Counted from the first letter of the stretch, positions 1-13,186 are shown. The stretch: DNA of 64,000 bases from Rouxiella sp. WC2420 (GCF_041200025.1 NZ_CP165628.1:1-64000), one strand, 5' to 3'. Notes: generated by a model not told the origin, from the letters alone. Numbers and translations: made by a program.

Positions 1-1395
1 GTGTCACTTTCGCTTTGGCAGCAGTGTCTTGCCAGATTGCAGGATGAGTTACCTGCCACAGAATTCAGTATGTGGATACGCCCTTTGCAGGCGGAATTGA
101 GTGACAACACTTTGGCGCTGTATGCTCCAAACCGTTTTGTCCTCGATTGGGTGCGCGACAAATACTTAAACAACATTAACGGTCTGTTGAATGATTTTTG
201 TGGCACGGATGCGCCTTTATTACGTTTTGAGGTTGGCAGCAAGCCAATGGTTCAACGTGTTAACGAAACCGTTGCTGCCGCCGTGAGTTCTCCGGTTGCG
301 GCTCGTACAATCCCGCGTGCTGCACCTTCACGACCAAGCTGGGACAGTTCTCCTGCTCAGCCGGAGCTTTCATATCGCTCAAACGTAAACCCTAAACATA
401 CTTTCGACAACTTTGTAGAAGGTAAGTCGAACCAGTTAGCGCGTGCAGCAGCTCGTCAGGTGGCAGACAATCCTGGTGGCGCGTATAACCCACTGTTTTT
501 ATACGGTGGTACCGGTCTCGGTAAAACGCACCTTTTACACGCCGTTGGCAATGGTATTATGGCCCGTAAAGCCAATGCCAAAGTGGTTTATATGCATTCC
601 GAGCGTTTCGTGCAGGATATGGTGAAAGCCCTGCAAAATAACGCTATTGAAGAGTTCAAGCGTTACTATCGCTCGGTCGATGCACTGCTTATCGATGACA
701 TCCAATTCTTTGCCAACAAAGAACGCTCGCAGGAAGAATTCTTCCATACCTTTAACGCCCTGCTGGAAGGCAATCAGCAGATCATTCTGACCTCTGACCG
801 TTATCCGAAAGAGATTAACGGTGTTGAAGATCGTCTGAAGTCGCGATTTGGCTGGGGATTAACGGTTGCTATTGAACCGCCAGAGCTGGAAACCCGCGTG
901 GCTATCCTGATGAAAAAGGCCGACGAGAACGACATTCGTCTACCTGGTGAAGTCGCTTTCTTTATTGCCAAGCGTCTGCGTTCCAATGTGCGTGAGTTGG
1001 AAGGCGCATTGAACCGCGTTATCGCTAATGCCAACTTTACTGGTCGCGCCATTACTATCGACTTCGTCCGCGAAGCGTTGCGCGACCTGCTTGCCTTGCA
1101 AGAAAAACTGGTCACCATTGATAATATTCAGAAAACAGTGGCCGAGTATTATAAGATTAAGGTCGCAGACCTGCTCTCCAAGCGGCGATCCCGTTCGGTT
1201 GCCCGTCCTCGTCAGATGGCGATGGCGCTGGCAAAAGAGCTTACCAACCACAGCCTGCCAGAAATCGGCGATGCGTTCGGTGGTCGTGACCATACTACGG
1301 TGTTGCATGCCTGCCGCAAGATCGAGCAGCTGCGTGAAGAAAGCCATGACATCAAAGAAGATTTCTCTAACTTAATCAGGACACTATCCTCCTAG
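1..1395 (+). CDS. dnaA: Chromosomal replication initiator protein DnaA
   Basis: DnaA is the AAA+ ATPase that binds DnaA boxes at oriC, opens the origin and loads DnaB; it also acts as a transcription regulator. The 464-residue product has the N-terminal helicase-interaction domain, a variable linker (about 90-130), the AAA+ core with Walker A GGTGLGKT at 169-176 and a DDIQF-type Walker B, and the C-terminal DNA-binding domain with [12 protein letters not shown] starting at 427. The GTG at base 1 gives the same N-terminus ([14 protein letters not shown]) as E. coli DnaA, so the gene is complete although its promoter lies outside the window. It heads the dnaA-dnaN-recF-gyrB cluster, and dnaN follows after 4 bases. 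Confidence 0.99.
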   Translation: MSLSLWQQCLARLQDELPATEFSMWIRPLQAELSDNTLALYAPNRFVLDWVRDKYLNNINGLLNDFCGTDAPLLRFEVGSKPMVQRVNETVAAAVSSPVAARTIPRAAPSRPSWDSSPAQPELSYRSNVNPKHTFDNFVEGKSNQLARAAARQVADNPGGAYNPLFLYGGTGLGKTHLLHAVGNGIMARKANAKVVYMHSERFVQDMVKALQNNAIEEFKRYYRSVDALLIDDIQFFANKERSQEEFFHTFNALLEGNQQIILTSDRYPKEINGVEDRLKSRFGWGLTVAIEPPELETRVAILMKKADENDIRLPGEVAFFIAKRLRSNVRELEGALNRVIANANFTGRAITIDFVREALRDLLALQEKLVTIDNIQKTVAEYYKIKVADLLSKRRSRSVARPRQMAMALAKELTNHSLPEIGDAFGGRDHTTVLHACRKIEQLREESHDIKEDFSNLIRTLSS

Positions 1396-1399
1396 CGCT

Positions 1400-2500
1400 A
1401 TGAAATTTATTGTTGAACGTGAGCATTTGCTGAAACCACTGCAACAGGTCAGTAGCCCACTGGGTGGACGACCAACACTGCCAATTCTAGGTAACCTGTT
1501 GTTGCAGGTCACAGAGGGCGCGTTGTTGCTGACTGGGACAGATCTTGAAATGGAGATGGTCGCAAAAGTGGCCCTGTCTCAACCTCATGACGTGGGTGCA
1601 ACGACTGTGCCTGCGCGTAAATTCTTTGATATCTGCCGCGGTTTGCCGGAAGGCGCAGAGATTACTGTAGTACTGGAAAGCGACCGTATGCTGGTTCGTT
1701 CAGGCCGCAGTCGCTTCTCTCTTTCTACATTACCCGCGACCGATTTCCCCAATCTCGACGATTGGCAAAGCGAGGTAGAATTTACCTTGCCGCAGGCCAC
1801 GTTGAAACGCCTGATTGAAGCCACGCAGTTTTCCATGGCACATCAGGATGTTCGCTACTACCTCAACGGTATGTTGTTCGAAACTGAAGGTGAAGAGCTG
1901 CGTACCGTCGCTACTGACGGGCACCGCCTGGCAGTATGTTCAATGCCGATTGGTCAGACTTTGCCATCGCATTCGGTGATCGTCCCGCGTAAAGGCGTGA
2001 TGGAACTGGTGCGTTTGCTCGACGGTGGCGATACCCCGTTGCAGCTACAAATCGGAAGCAATAACATCCGTGCTCACGTCGGTGATTTTATTTTCACCTC
2101 GAAGCTGGTTGATGGCCGATTCCCTGATTATCGCCGCGTTTTACCGAAAAATCCCGACAAAACGCTGCAAGCTGGTTGTGATTTACTCAAGCAGGCTTTT
2201 GCCCGCGCGGCGATCCTCTCCAATGAGAAATTCCGCGGTGTGCGCCTCTATGTCAGCCAGAATCAGCTGAAAATCACGGCTAATAACCCGGAGCAGGAAG
2301 AAGCCGAAGAAATTCTTGATGTCGCCTACGATGGCACAGAAATGGAAATTGGTTTCAACGTCAGCTATGTCCTCGACGTGCTTAATGCACTGAAATGTGA
2401 CGAAGTTCGTCTGTTGCTTACCGACTCGGTATCCAGCGTGCAAATCGAAGACGGGGCAAGTCAGGCTGCCGCCTACGTCGTCATGCCAATGAGACTTTAA
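1400..2500 (+). CDS. dnaN: DNA polymerase III beta subunit (sliding clamp)
   Basis: This is the ring-shaped processivity clamp that tethers polymerase III and other enzymes to DNA. The 366-residue product is exactly the usual length and begins MKFIVEREHLLKPLQQVS, with three clamp folds and the terminal VMPMRL typical of the family. The ATG lies 4 bases after the dnaA stop, so it is translated from the dnaA transcript. Unlike in E. coli, where recF follows almost directly, a 170-base spacer separates it from recF. Confidence 0.99.
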   Translation: MKFIVEREHLLKPLQQVSSPLGGRPTLPILGNLLLQVTEGALLLTGTDLEMEMVAKVALSQPHDVGATTVPARKFFDICRGLPEGAEITVVLESDRMLVRSGRSRFSLSTLPATDFPNLDDWQSEVEFTLPQATLKRLIEATQFSMAHQDVRYYLNGMLFETEGEELRTVATDGHRLAVCSMPIGQTLPSHSVIVPRKGVMELVRLLDGGDTPLQLQIGSNNIRAHVGDFIFTSKLVDGRFPDYRRVLPKNPDKTLQAGCDLLKQAFARAAILSNEKFRGVRLYVSQNQLKITANNPEQEEAEEILDVAYDGTEMEIGFNVSYVLDVLNALKCDEVRLLLTDSVSSVQIEDGASQAAAYVVMPMRL

Positions 2501-2670
2501 AAAGGGCTACCTTACTTGCCATTATGAACTCGGGCAGTGCTCGTGCTGCTAACGTACTTATTGTACGTTCCGGGCCCTGCGCGCTGGCCGTCTCCAAACT
2601 GGCTGCGACGCTTGCGCCCTTGCCTGTTAGGTTATGTCTTGCCCTTGTTTGTTGGAAAAAATAAAGCTTT
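2501..2670. repeat. Unusual dnaN-recF spacer with hairpin; possible dispersed repeat
   Basis: These 170 bases separate two genes that are normally almost contiguous in enterobacteria. A perfect 7-bp stem, AACGTAC (2551-2557) with GTACGTT (2563-2569), encloses a 5-base loop. The flanking part is GC-rich, with CTGGC/GCTGG-like runs. No coding region is convincing on either strand. It looks like a small inserted repeat element, but no second copy was seen in this window, so this is an inference. A recF promoter or regulatory leader is the alternative. Confidence 0.4.
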
Positions 2671-6193
<3,523 letters not shown>

Positions 6194-6220
6194 TCTTATA
6201 ACTCTGCTGTTACTCTCTGT

Positions 6221-6254
6221 AAATCCGAAGCGGGAAACCCTTCGGATTTTTTTT
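6221..6254 (+). terminator. Rho-independent terminator after gyrB
   Basis: A 10-bp stem, AAATCCGAAG (6221-6230) with CTTCGGATTT (6240-6249), has a 9-base loop and runs straight into a T tract. It lies 28 bases after the gyrB stop and closes the dnaA-dnaN-recF-gyrB unit. Confidence 0.9.
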
Positions 6255-6350
6255 CGCCAAAATTTCAGAATGTTAAAGGAATCTCAATTGTCTTCAATCG
6301 ACTGAAATCGATAAGCGCATTATGTTAAATACAGAGGGAAATGTACTAAC

Positions 6351-9300
6351 ATGCCAGGAATAAAGAGTGTTCAGCATATACCGACCAGCGTAACGAGGAG
6401 AGATAGAAAAGGGCGAGATTTTTATACTGAAAATGGAAAGTCAGAGAGAATTTATCCACAAAGCATCAAGAATGTTTCGCATCAGCCATCAAGCTTTAAA
6501 TACCGCTCATACGGGCAGCAAAGAAGCCCTTTTTTGGATGTAGCATTAGGCGTGGGAGCAATGTCAGCCCTTACACTGACGGAGGCGACCGCGCAAATTA
6601 AAGCCAATGTCTCAAATCCCTGCAGCGGTAACAAATCCCTGGCGCCAAGTAACAATTCCGCCTTTTATCACCCGCCAATATCTTCCAATCTACTATATCC
6701 GCAGCCTAAAAATCATCGTTATCACAATACTAAATCGCTCAGAGCCGAGAGGTTGCCTGCTAAGCCCGTCTTCTCAAACAGGCATAATTTATCTTATCAT
6801 CTGCCGCAATCCTCGCTCTTTGTGCAGGCGGAAAATTTAAATACCCTCCGAACTTTGGAAAATAATCCTCCTCATGATGAAACTCGGCATGAGGATTATG
6901 TTAAAAAGTCGCTTTTTAAAACCGCCGCCAATAAAGGCATAGAACGTTATCGAACGAAAAGACAACAGATAGACCGAGATGCAAAAGCACATAGGAATGA
7001 AGGAGATGCGCAATATTGGCAGCCCCTTTCTAACTTGACGGCACCGTTTGTTATCATTCCCCCTATGCTGAACTTTAAACAGCAGCTAGAAAAGACCAAG
7101 CATTGGATTGAGCCGATGCAGCAGATTATTAGCTATCTGAAAGATAATCCGCTTAGCCGCTATCTTTCTCTGGCCAGTAATCGACTGATGGCAGCCAGAA
7201 TTGCATACAGCAAGAGTGAGTATGAATCATGGGAAGATGAAGATTTATTTTCACATGTAAATCAATTGCTAGATGGTAAATCTAAAAATTATACTTCTTC
7301 ACTCGCCACGAAATTTATTCGCTATGAGTCATCACTTTATTACATTCAGGCGCGCATAATCGAGTGGAGCATGGACCCTTCGCAGGAAGACTTTGAGCAT
7401 AAGTTTTTAGCAGCTCACGCCACTCGTCAGCGAATTTTTAATGCTGAGTCCATCTTAAAGTTTTATAAAATGCAGTTTCGTCCCCTACAACGTAAAACCC
7501 CAGAGCCATTTTTAACGCGCAGTGAAATAGGCGACCTTGAAAAATATTATGCGCAGTTTAACGTTTATCTGAGAGATAGCGCATCTGACGACGCCGCGAA
7601 TACTGTTAAACAGATTACTGCTATGCAGGGCATAAGCCAGCTGGATTTAGAGCGCGGGTATCACCCACTTTTCTCGTTAAGGGTAGGATTTTACAAAACA
7701 ATCCCAAAAGAGCCAGTAGACTGGAGGACGTTCGTAGGCGGTAAACACATATACTTTTTACGGGGTGATTCAGGGAAAATCTACGCCGCCAGCAGTTGGG
7801 ACCCGTTATTTATCGCCGCCGATGTTAGTGCGCTAGTATCTGAACAACAAATTGCGTCGATACAGCGTTTGCGGAATAATGAGAATGTTTCAGGTTCTAC
7901 AATTAATATTCAAGCTTTGAATAATCTGCTGTGGCTTGGAACGGAGAATTCGATCCCGGTCAATCAGTGGGTCATTAAGAAATATAATCAAAATATTAAC
8001 ATAGATAGTAAGGTATCTACTCTTAATGACGCATTTATAAGACTTCAACATGACGCAGTTATCGCCACGGTTGTGGCTTTTAGAGAAGATAATCTGAATA
8101 AGACGATAGCTGAGAAAATACTCTCATTCGTTCCTTTTTTCGATGTTATTCAACACTCCGTTAATGATCCGCACTATTCCCCAACCTTTTCAGATTTATT
8201 AGGTGACTTAATTGATCTAGGGTTAACGTTAATAATGTTGGGTATCCCGTTGTACAAGCTGGGCAGTACAGGGATAAAAGTGGCACTTAGTGCTCTGAGA
8301 ACCGCACGTCTGCAGGGATTGGTAGGGAGCCTGTTACGCCGGGCTATTTTTAATGCTATAAAACCCACCCTCTTAAAAATGACGACATTAACTGCAAAAG
8401 AGGTTGCCTGTTTTATTATACCGCCCTTAGATTTGACTCGAATGTTGAATCGTCTATTAAAAAATCCACTGCGTAAAGTCATACTGAAAAGGCCGCGTTC
8501 TAATAAATTAATCGGGAAAACACGTTGTCGTCGAGCTATTGGTGGAGCCTGCGACACTTTTACTCTTTATTTTGATAAAGAATTCGATGCGTCAAAATGG
8601 GAGGAATTTATTACTCAAATTATTCTCAATCCTATTAAATGGAAAGGAACGAAACCTTCAGTATTATACCGTCTCGACTATCTGCGAATATTCAGCTTGT
8701 TACCAAACAAATATAAAGAAGCTTTACGGGGGTGGACTTATGTAGAAAATCAGAAACCCTATAGAGACTCCTCTCTGTTAAATTGGGCACAGGGAAAAAG
8801 TAACAATAATTTTAAACTTAACCAAGCACTGTTTAGCGGTAAACCCAGTAATGATATGCAGAGAATCGCCGATGATTTAAGTGAAGCGCTAGAGTCCCTG
8901 CCTAAAATGGGAAATACGCAGCAGCTTATTCGAGTCGTCGATGCGTCTGAAGCGGCCATGTCAAAGTTTTCACCTGGTGATATTGTCAGCAATTATCCCG
9001 CATTTATGTCAGCGTCGCGTTCCGGGAAGCTTGCAAATATAGCGCTGAATCAAGGTTTTATGTTTATCAGAAAATGGAGGGATAAGCCGGGTGCTGCCAT
9101 AGTGATTTTTAAAATTAATGGCAAAAGTGGCAAACCCTTCGTTAATGGAGTATCAACACAATTCGGTATGGAAGGCGAGTATCTATTTAATCGCAAAAGC
9201 TTTTTCCAGATAGATGCTATCACGCCGGTAACCTTTCGCAATCCGACTAGAATTGCTAAGCCTATATTTTTTATAAAGATAACTGAGGTGTCTTACGATG

Positions 9301-9365
9301 ACTCACTCAAAATTAAAAATATTTTCACGGGTGAACAGTTAAATATCAAGCAATCAGAATTCTGA
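6351..9365 (+). CDS. Large putative toxin with C-terminal ADP-ribosyltransferase-like domain
   Basis: The 1004-residue product is not a family I can name. Its C-terminus shows the layout of R-S-E class mono-ADP-ribosyltransferases: R861 in LIRVVDAS, an S-x-S motif (S887-A-S889) in FMSASRSGKLA, and E941-G-E943 in GMEGEYLFNRKSFF. E943 would be the catalytic glutamate. The middle has a hydrophobic stretch near 615-640 (LIDLGLTLIMLGIPLY) that could insert in a membrane. The N-terminus is basic and polar, and no signal peptide is seen. The gene is visibly richer in A+T than its neighbours and uses many AGA/AGG and ATA codons, which suggests acquisition. It occupies the gyrB-yidA interval, where E. 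coli has yidB. No immunity gene adjoins it, so an effector or exotoxin acting on another cell is more likely than a contact-dependent toxin pair. The ADP-ribosylation call is inference from motifs. Confidence 0.6.
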   Translation: MPGIKSVQHIPTSVTRRDRKGRDFYTENGKSERIYPQSIKNVSHQPSSFKYRSYGQQRSPFLDVALGVGAMSALTLTEATAQIKANVSNPCSGNKSLAPSNNSAFYHPPISSNLLYPQPKNHRYHNTKSLRAERLPAKPVFSNRHNLSYHLPQSSLFVQAENLNTLRTLENNPPHDETRHEDYVKKSLFKTAANKGIERYRTKRQQIDRDAKAHRNEGDAQYWQPLSNLTAPFVIIPPMLNFKQQLEKTKHWIEPMQQIISYLKDNPLSRYLSLASNRLMAARIAYSKSEYESWEDEDLFSHVNQLLDGKSKNYTSSLATKFIRYESSLYYIQARIIEWSMDPSQEDFEHKFLAAHATRQRIFNAESILKFYKMQFRPLQRKTPEPFLTRSEIGDLEKYYAQFNVYLRDSASDDAANTVKQITAMQGISQLDLERGYHPLFSLRVGFYKTIPKEPVDWRTFVGGKHIYFLRGDSGKIYAASSWDPLFIAADVSALVSEQQIASIQRLRNNENVSGSTINIQALNNLLWLGTENSIPVNQWVIKKYNQNINIDSKVSTLNDAFIRLQHDAVIATVVAFREDNLNKTIAEKILSFVPFFDVIQHSVNDPHYSPTFSDLLGDLIDLGLTLIMLGIPLYKLGSTGIKVALSALRTARLQGLVGSLLRRAIFNAIKPTLLKMTTLTAKEVACFIIPPLDLTRMLNRLLKNPLRKVILKRPRSNKLIGKTRCRRAIGGACDTFTLYFDKEFDASKWEEFITQIILNPIKWKGTKPSVLYRLDYLRIFSLLPNKYKEALRGWTYVENQKPYRDSSLLNWAQGKSNNNFKLNQALFSGKPSNDMQRIADDLSEALESLPKMGNTQQLIRVVDASEAAMSKFSPGDIVSNYPAFMSASRSGKLANIALNQGFMFIRKWRDKPGAAIVIFKINGKSGKPFVNGVSTQFGMEGEYLFNRKSFFQIDAITPVTFRNPTRIAKPIFFIKITEVSYDDSLKIKNIFTGEQLNIKQSEF

Positions 9366-9495
9366 GGGAAAAATTTATTCAGTTTTTTCGAAATTTACAG
9401 ACAGGCAGCGATTCGCCGTATTCCCATTTTCTGCCTCGCTTTGCACAACGGAAACGCGCTAGCATGAGAAAAATACCATCAACTTCGAGGACGCT

Positions 9496-10311
9496 ATGGC
9501 AATTGAATTGATCGCAATAGATATGGATGGAACGCTGCTTAATCCGCAACATGATGTAACGCCAGCAGTTAAGAAGGCACTGACTGCGGCCATTAACAAA
9601 GGCGTACAGGTGGTATTGGCAACGGGCAGGCCGTTGATTGGCATTAAACGCTATCTCGAAGAACTTAACCTGCAACAGGATGGATTTTATTGCATCTCTA
9701 ACAATGGAGCATTAGTACATAATGCCAAAGATGGGAGTATCTTCGCCGAAACGACGCTGAATTATGATGATTTAGTTTATTTCGAGTCCCTGGCTCGTGA
9801 GTTGAACGTGGGTTTTCACGCGCTGTCTCACAGCGATCTTTACAGCACAAACCCGGATATCAGCCCTTATTCGGTTCATGAATCTTCGGTAACCGGTATT
9901 CCGTTGCGCTATCGCAGTGTGGAGCAAATCGATCGCTCGATGACCTTTCCGAAAGTCATGATGATTGACCACCCTGAGGTTCTGGATGTCGCGATCGCCA
10001 AAATCCCGGCAGAGGCTAAAGAACGTTATACCATCATGAAAAGCTCACCTTATTATCTCGAGATCCTTGATAAAACGGTAAACAAAGGCACAGGCGTTCA
10101 AAAACTGGCTGAAAAACTGGGTATTCCCCGCGAAAATGTCATGACTCTTGGCGATCAGGAAAATGATATCGCCATGCTGGAGTATGCGGGGCTTGGGGTT
10201 GCGATGGGCAATGCGCTGGACAGCGTCAAAGCCGTGAGCCAGTTTGTGACTAAATCCAATACCGAAGACGGCGTGGCCTACGCGGTTGAAAAGTTTGTGC
10301 TGAACGATTAA
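9496..10311 (+). CDS. yidA: Sugar phosphatase YidA (HAD superfamily, Cof type)
   Basis: YidA is a cytosolic haloacid-dehalogenase-type phosphatase acting on sugar phosphates. The 271-residue product has HAD motif I as DMDGT, with D9 and D11 as nucleophile and acid/base, motif II ATGRP, a lysine in the NKGTGVQKLAEKLG segment and motif IV GDQENDIAML. The middle cap domain is type IIB. Length equals the E. coli protein (270 residues). A GAGG element precedes the ATG. It is followed after 10 bases by yidR and probably co-transcribed with it. Confidence 0.95.
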   Translation: MAIELIAIDMDGTLLNPQHDVTPAVKKALTAAINKGVQVVLATGRPLIGIKRYLEELNLQQDGFYCISNNGALVHNAKDGSIFAETTLNYDDLVYFESLARELNVGFHALSHSDLYSTNPDISPYSVHESSVTGIPLRYRSVEQIDRSMTFPKVMMIDHPEVLDVAIAKIPAEAKERYTIMKSSPYYLEILDKTVNKGTGVQKLAEKLGIPRENVMTLGDQENDIAMLEYAGLGVAMGNALDSVKAVSQFVTKSNTEDGVAYAVEKFVLND

Positions 10312-10321
10312 GGAAAATAAC

Positions 10322-11599
10322 GTGGCGGGTGAGAAGCAGCTGACCTTTGATGCTCGGGGTCATCAACTGACCAATATTAACGTTTGGACAGCGGATAGCC
10401 AGTGGATAGCCTACGATGTTCGACCCAAAGGCAGTGAGTTTAGCGGTTCGACTATTGAACGTATCAATATCGCCAACGGTGAGCTAGAAGTGCTTTATCG
10501 TGCAACTCAGGGCGCTCACGTCGGCGTCGTGACGGTTAGCGCCGATGCCCAACCACGTTATGCCTTTATTCACGGGCCAGAAAATCCGGACTCCTCGTGG
10601 AAATACGATTTTCATCATCGCCGGGGAGTGATTCTCGAACCTGCCGTCTCACCTGCTGCGGTCACCCTCGATGCGTTTGATATCACCCCGCCTTACACCC
10701 CTGGCGCACTGCGCGGCGGATCTCACGTTCACGTGTTTAGTCCGGACGGCAGTCGTCTAAGCTTCACTTACAATGACCACGTCCTTCATGAATCCGATTT
10801 AAAAGAGGATTTGCGTAATGTGGGCGTGGCGTTGGCTAATCATCCTGTGGCCGCCTCCAAATCGCATGCGCGGGAATACGACGGCAGTCATTTTTGCGTG
10901 CTGGTCAGCCAGACAACTTCTACGCCGCAGGCTGGCAGCGACCAGATAAACCGGGCTTATGAAGAGGGGTGGATTGGTCAGCGGGGTTATCTGCAAGCTG
11001 ATGGTCAGCGTCAACGTTGGGCGCTGGCTTTTATTGGCGATACGCTCTCGACGCAGGGCGAAAAGTTGCCAGAAATCTTTGTGGTTGATCTACCCGAGCA
11101 GGATCACGACTATGCTCAGGCGGGAGAATTTCCACTTCAGGGAACTCCTTCCCGATTGCCCGCGCCTCCTGGCTCTGCCGTTCAGCGACGACTCACGTTT
11201 ACCGAGCATCGAGCTTATCCGGGCGTGGCCCTGCAGCCGCGTCACTGGGTGCGTGCATCACCGGACGGTGCCATTATCGCCTTTCTAATGAAAGACGAGC
11301 GCGGCGTAGTGCAGGTGTGGGGAGGCACGCCATTGGGCGGTGATCCCTGGCAGATAAGCCATGCGGACTCGAGCATTCAGTCGGCATTCAGCTGGCACCC
11401 TGATGGTGGCAAGCTGGCGTTAATTTGTGATAACTCGGTGATGCTGCTAAATACCGTAAGCGGAGAAATGCAGCGTCTAACCTCTCGCAGTGAGATAGCG
11501 CCCAGCGGTGACGCGGTGGTGTTTTCACCGGACGGCCTCTGGGTGGCTTTTATGCGCGAAATATCAGGATTTAATCAGATATTTATCACAGCGGCCTGA
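10322..11599 (+). CDS. yidR: YidR-like protein (DUF3748), beta-propeller type
   Basis: The 425-residue product resembles E. coli YidR, a protein of unknown function in the DUF3748 family. It contains TolB/WD40-like beta-propeller repeats, visible as HVFSPDGSRLSF, RASPDGAIIAFLMK, SWHPDGGKLALI and VFSPDGLWVAFM. No signal peptide is apparent. The start is GTG at 10322, with GGAAAA just upstream and only 10 bases after yidA. The neighbours yidA, yidQ and ibpA-ibpB are also near yidR in E. coli, which supports the name. It converges with yidQ. Confidence 0.85.
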   Translation: MAGEKQLTFDARGHQLTNINVWTADSQWIAYDVRPKGSEFSGSTIERINIANGELEVLYRATQGAHVGVVTVSADAQPRYAFIHGPENPDSSWKYDFHHRRGVILEPAVSPAAVTLDAFDITPPYTPGALRGGSHVHVFSPDGSRLSFTYNDHVLHESDLKEDLRNVGVALANHPVAASKSHAREYDGSHFCVLVSQTTSTPQAGSDQINRAYEEGWIGQRGYLQADGQRQRWALAFIGDTLSTQGEKLPEIFVVDLPEQDHDYAQAGEFPLQGTPSRLPAPPGSAVQRRLTFTEHRAYPGVALQPRHWVRASPDGAIIAFLMKDERGVVQVWGGTPLGGDPWQISHADSSIQSAFSWHPDGGKLALICDNSVMLLNTVSGEMQRLTSRSEIAPSGDAVVFSPDGLWVAFMREISGFNQIFITAA

Positions 11600-11624
11600 G
11601 TTTTGGCCGCCGCTATCGGGAGCA

Positions 11625-11975
11625 TCAGTTAACATTGATGACAGGGGTGGTAGGTGGAATATGATTGATATCCACGCCGTGGCTCATTGCAAGATTATGA
11701 TTTTCATCATTTTTAATACGCTCCTGAGTTCCCACCGTGTGACGATTATAATAATCATAAGGTAGCAGCAGGGTATCCATTACCGCGGTAAACGGTAAAT
11801 CAATGGCCAGCAGCGGGGTCATCGCCCAGCTTGTATCATTACTTCCAATCATTCTTACGTCGGCTTTTGAGCCTGGATAATACCCCTGATAATCGCCAGT
11901 ATGGCTCATCACGCTGGAACAGCCGCTTGCCACAAAGGCGCATCCTGCCGCGACAGGCAATAACAATTTCTTCAT
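11625..11975 (-). CDS. yidQ: YceK/YidQ family lipoprotein
   Basis: This is a small predicted outer-membrane or periplasmic lipoprotein of unknown function. The 116-residue product has a lipoprotein signal (MKKLLLPVAAGCAFVASGC) with Cys19 as the lipidation site, then the family pattern GDYQGYYPGSKADVRMI, a segment with LLAIDLPFTAVMDTLLLPYD and a polar tail. The middle segment, with its two conserved aspartates, is typical of YceK/YidQ proteins. It lies between yidR and ibpA as in E. coli, in the reverse direction to both. Confidence 0.88.
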   Translation of the reverse strand: MKKLLLPVAAGCAFVASGCSSVMSHTGDYQGYYPGSKADVRMIGSNDTSWAMTPLLAIDLPFTAVMDTLLLPYDYYNRHTVGTQERIKNDENHNLAMSHGVDINHIPPTTPVINVN

Positions 11976-12174
11976 CTTTCAACTCATCTTTTACTGTCGG
12001 ACTGAGGATGTACGGTAAAACCTATAACCACAGGTTTAGCAAGTGCGTTTGAAATTGTAGTACCAATTTAAGAAATTAAAATTAACTCACGGTGATTAAT
12101 AGAAACCAATCACATTAAATGTCTGATATTGCCGAGCAATAGCGGAGTGAATAAAAAAAATTTTTTTAAAGCAG

Positions 12175-12202
12175 CTTGAATTCTGAATTTTCATCGCCAT
12201 TT
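12175..12202 (+). promoter_or_regulatory. Sigma-32-like heat-shock promoter of ibpA
   Basis: CTTGAA (12175-12180) and CGCCATTT (12195-12202), separated by 14 bases, resemble the RpoH consensus CTTGAAA / CCCCATNT. Transcription would start near 12210, leaving a leader of about 100 bases before ibpA. The rest of the 337-base yidQ-ibpA gap (11976-12312) holds A/T tracts and the presumed divergent yidQ promoter. Confidence 0.65.
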
Positions 12203-12209
12203 TTATCAT

Positions 12210-12312
12210 ACGACGCCGCAAAAGAATACGCCGTTAGGGTATTTGTGCGTTATCGATCTGTCCAAATGGAAGATCAGTTTTTTCCTCGCCGCAATATTAG
12301 GAGGCAGTTTTA
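12210..12312 (+). promoter_or_regulatory. Probable ROSE-type RNA thermometer leader of ibpA
   Basis: ibpA leaders in enterobacteria carry a ROSE element that hides the ribosome-binding site at low temperature. Here the strong AGGAGG (12299-12304) is preceded by a TTTCCTCGCC tract (12281-12290), which can pair with it across a short loop. The long leader and its position fit, but I did not fold the RNA. Confidence 0.55.
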
Positions 12313-12723
12313 ATGCGTAACTTCGATCTCTCCCCACTTTATCGTTCCGCAATTGGTTTCGATCGTTTGTTTAATCTCATCGAGTCCGGTCAAAATCAAG
12401 GTGGAGGTTATCCTCCCTATAATGTTGAACTGGTAAATGAAAACCATTATCGCATTGCCATTGCGGTTGCGGGCTTTGCAGAGTCTGAATTAGAGATTAC
12501 TGCCCAGGATAATATGCTGCTGGTAAAAGGTGCACATACTCATCCACCGGCCGAGCGAACCTATTTATATCAGGGGATTGCCGAACGTAATTTCGAACGC
12601 AAGTTTCAATTAGCAGAACACATTCAAATTAAATCGGCAAATCTGGCTAACGGTTTACTTTATATCGATTTACAGCGTGTGGTACCAGAAGCGTCAAAAC
12701 CTCGCCGCATTGAAATTATTTAA
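12313..12723 (+). CDS. ibpA: Small heat shock protein IbpA
   Basis: IbpA is an ATP-independent holdase chaperone of the Hsp20 (alpha-crystallin) family that coats aggregates for later rescue by DnaK and ClpB. The 136-residue product starts [20 protein letters not shown], a typical IbpA N-terminus. The alpha-crystallin domain spans about 35-125, with [23 protein letters not shown] and a terminal GLLYIDLQR. It is followed by ibpB after 49 bases, and the pair is probably one heat-shock operon. Confidence 0.97.
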   Translation: MRNFDLSPLYRSAIGFDRLFNLIESGQNQGGGYPPYNVELVNENHYRIAIAVAGFAESELEITAQDNMLLVKGAHTHPPAERTYLYQGIAERNFERKFQLAEHIQIKSANLANGLLYIDLQRVVPEASKPRRIEII

Positions 12724-12772
12724 TTACCCCGGCGCAAGGGTATATACATCTCGCTTCACAGAAGGAGTTAAT

Positions 12773-13186
12773 ATGCGAAATCACGATTTGTCTCCACTGC
12801 TTCGCCAATGGATTGGATTTGATAAACTTGCCAGTTCATTAGAGGGCAGCGATCCGAGTTATCCTCCCTACAATATCGAGAAATCAGACGATAATCATTA
12901 TCGCATCTCGCTCGCGTTAGCCGGATTTAAGCAAAGCGAGCTGAATATTGAGGCTGAGGGGCCACGATTAACCGTTAGCGGCACCCCAACGCTGTCAGAA
13001 AACAAAGTCGAGTATTTGCATCAGGGTCTGGTCTGCAAATCCTTTAGCCTGAGCTTTACCCTGGCGTCACACATGCAGGTTGACGCCGCCGAGTTTGTGA
13101 ATGGCCTGCTGCATATCAGTCTGGTTCGCGACGTGCCGGCGGCTCTTCAACCGCAGCGCATCGCAATAGGGACTCATATCGATTAA
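12773..13186 (+). CDS. ibpB: Small heat shock protein IbpB
   Basis: IbpB is the partner chaperone of IbpA; the two form mixed oligomers on aggregates. The product has 137 residues from the ATG at 12773 ([20 protein letters not shown]), preceded by a good AAGGAGTT. An in-frame extension further upstream would overlap ibpA and lacks support. The alpha-crystallin domain shows [23 protein letters not shown] and [12 protein letters not shown]. The end overlaps the convergent avtA by 4 bases. Confidence 0.96.
   Translation: MRNHDLSPLLRQWIGFDKLASSLEGSDPSYPPYNIEKSDDNHYRISLALAGFKQSELNIEAEGPRLTVSGTPTLSENKVEYLHQGLVCKSFSLSFTLASHMQVDAAEFVNGLLHISLVRDVPAALQPQRIAIGTHID

Noticed and set aside
9362-9386. Possible terminator after the toxin-like gene
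   Set aside because: The stem CTGA/TCAG is only 4 bp, although a T tract follows.
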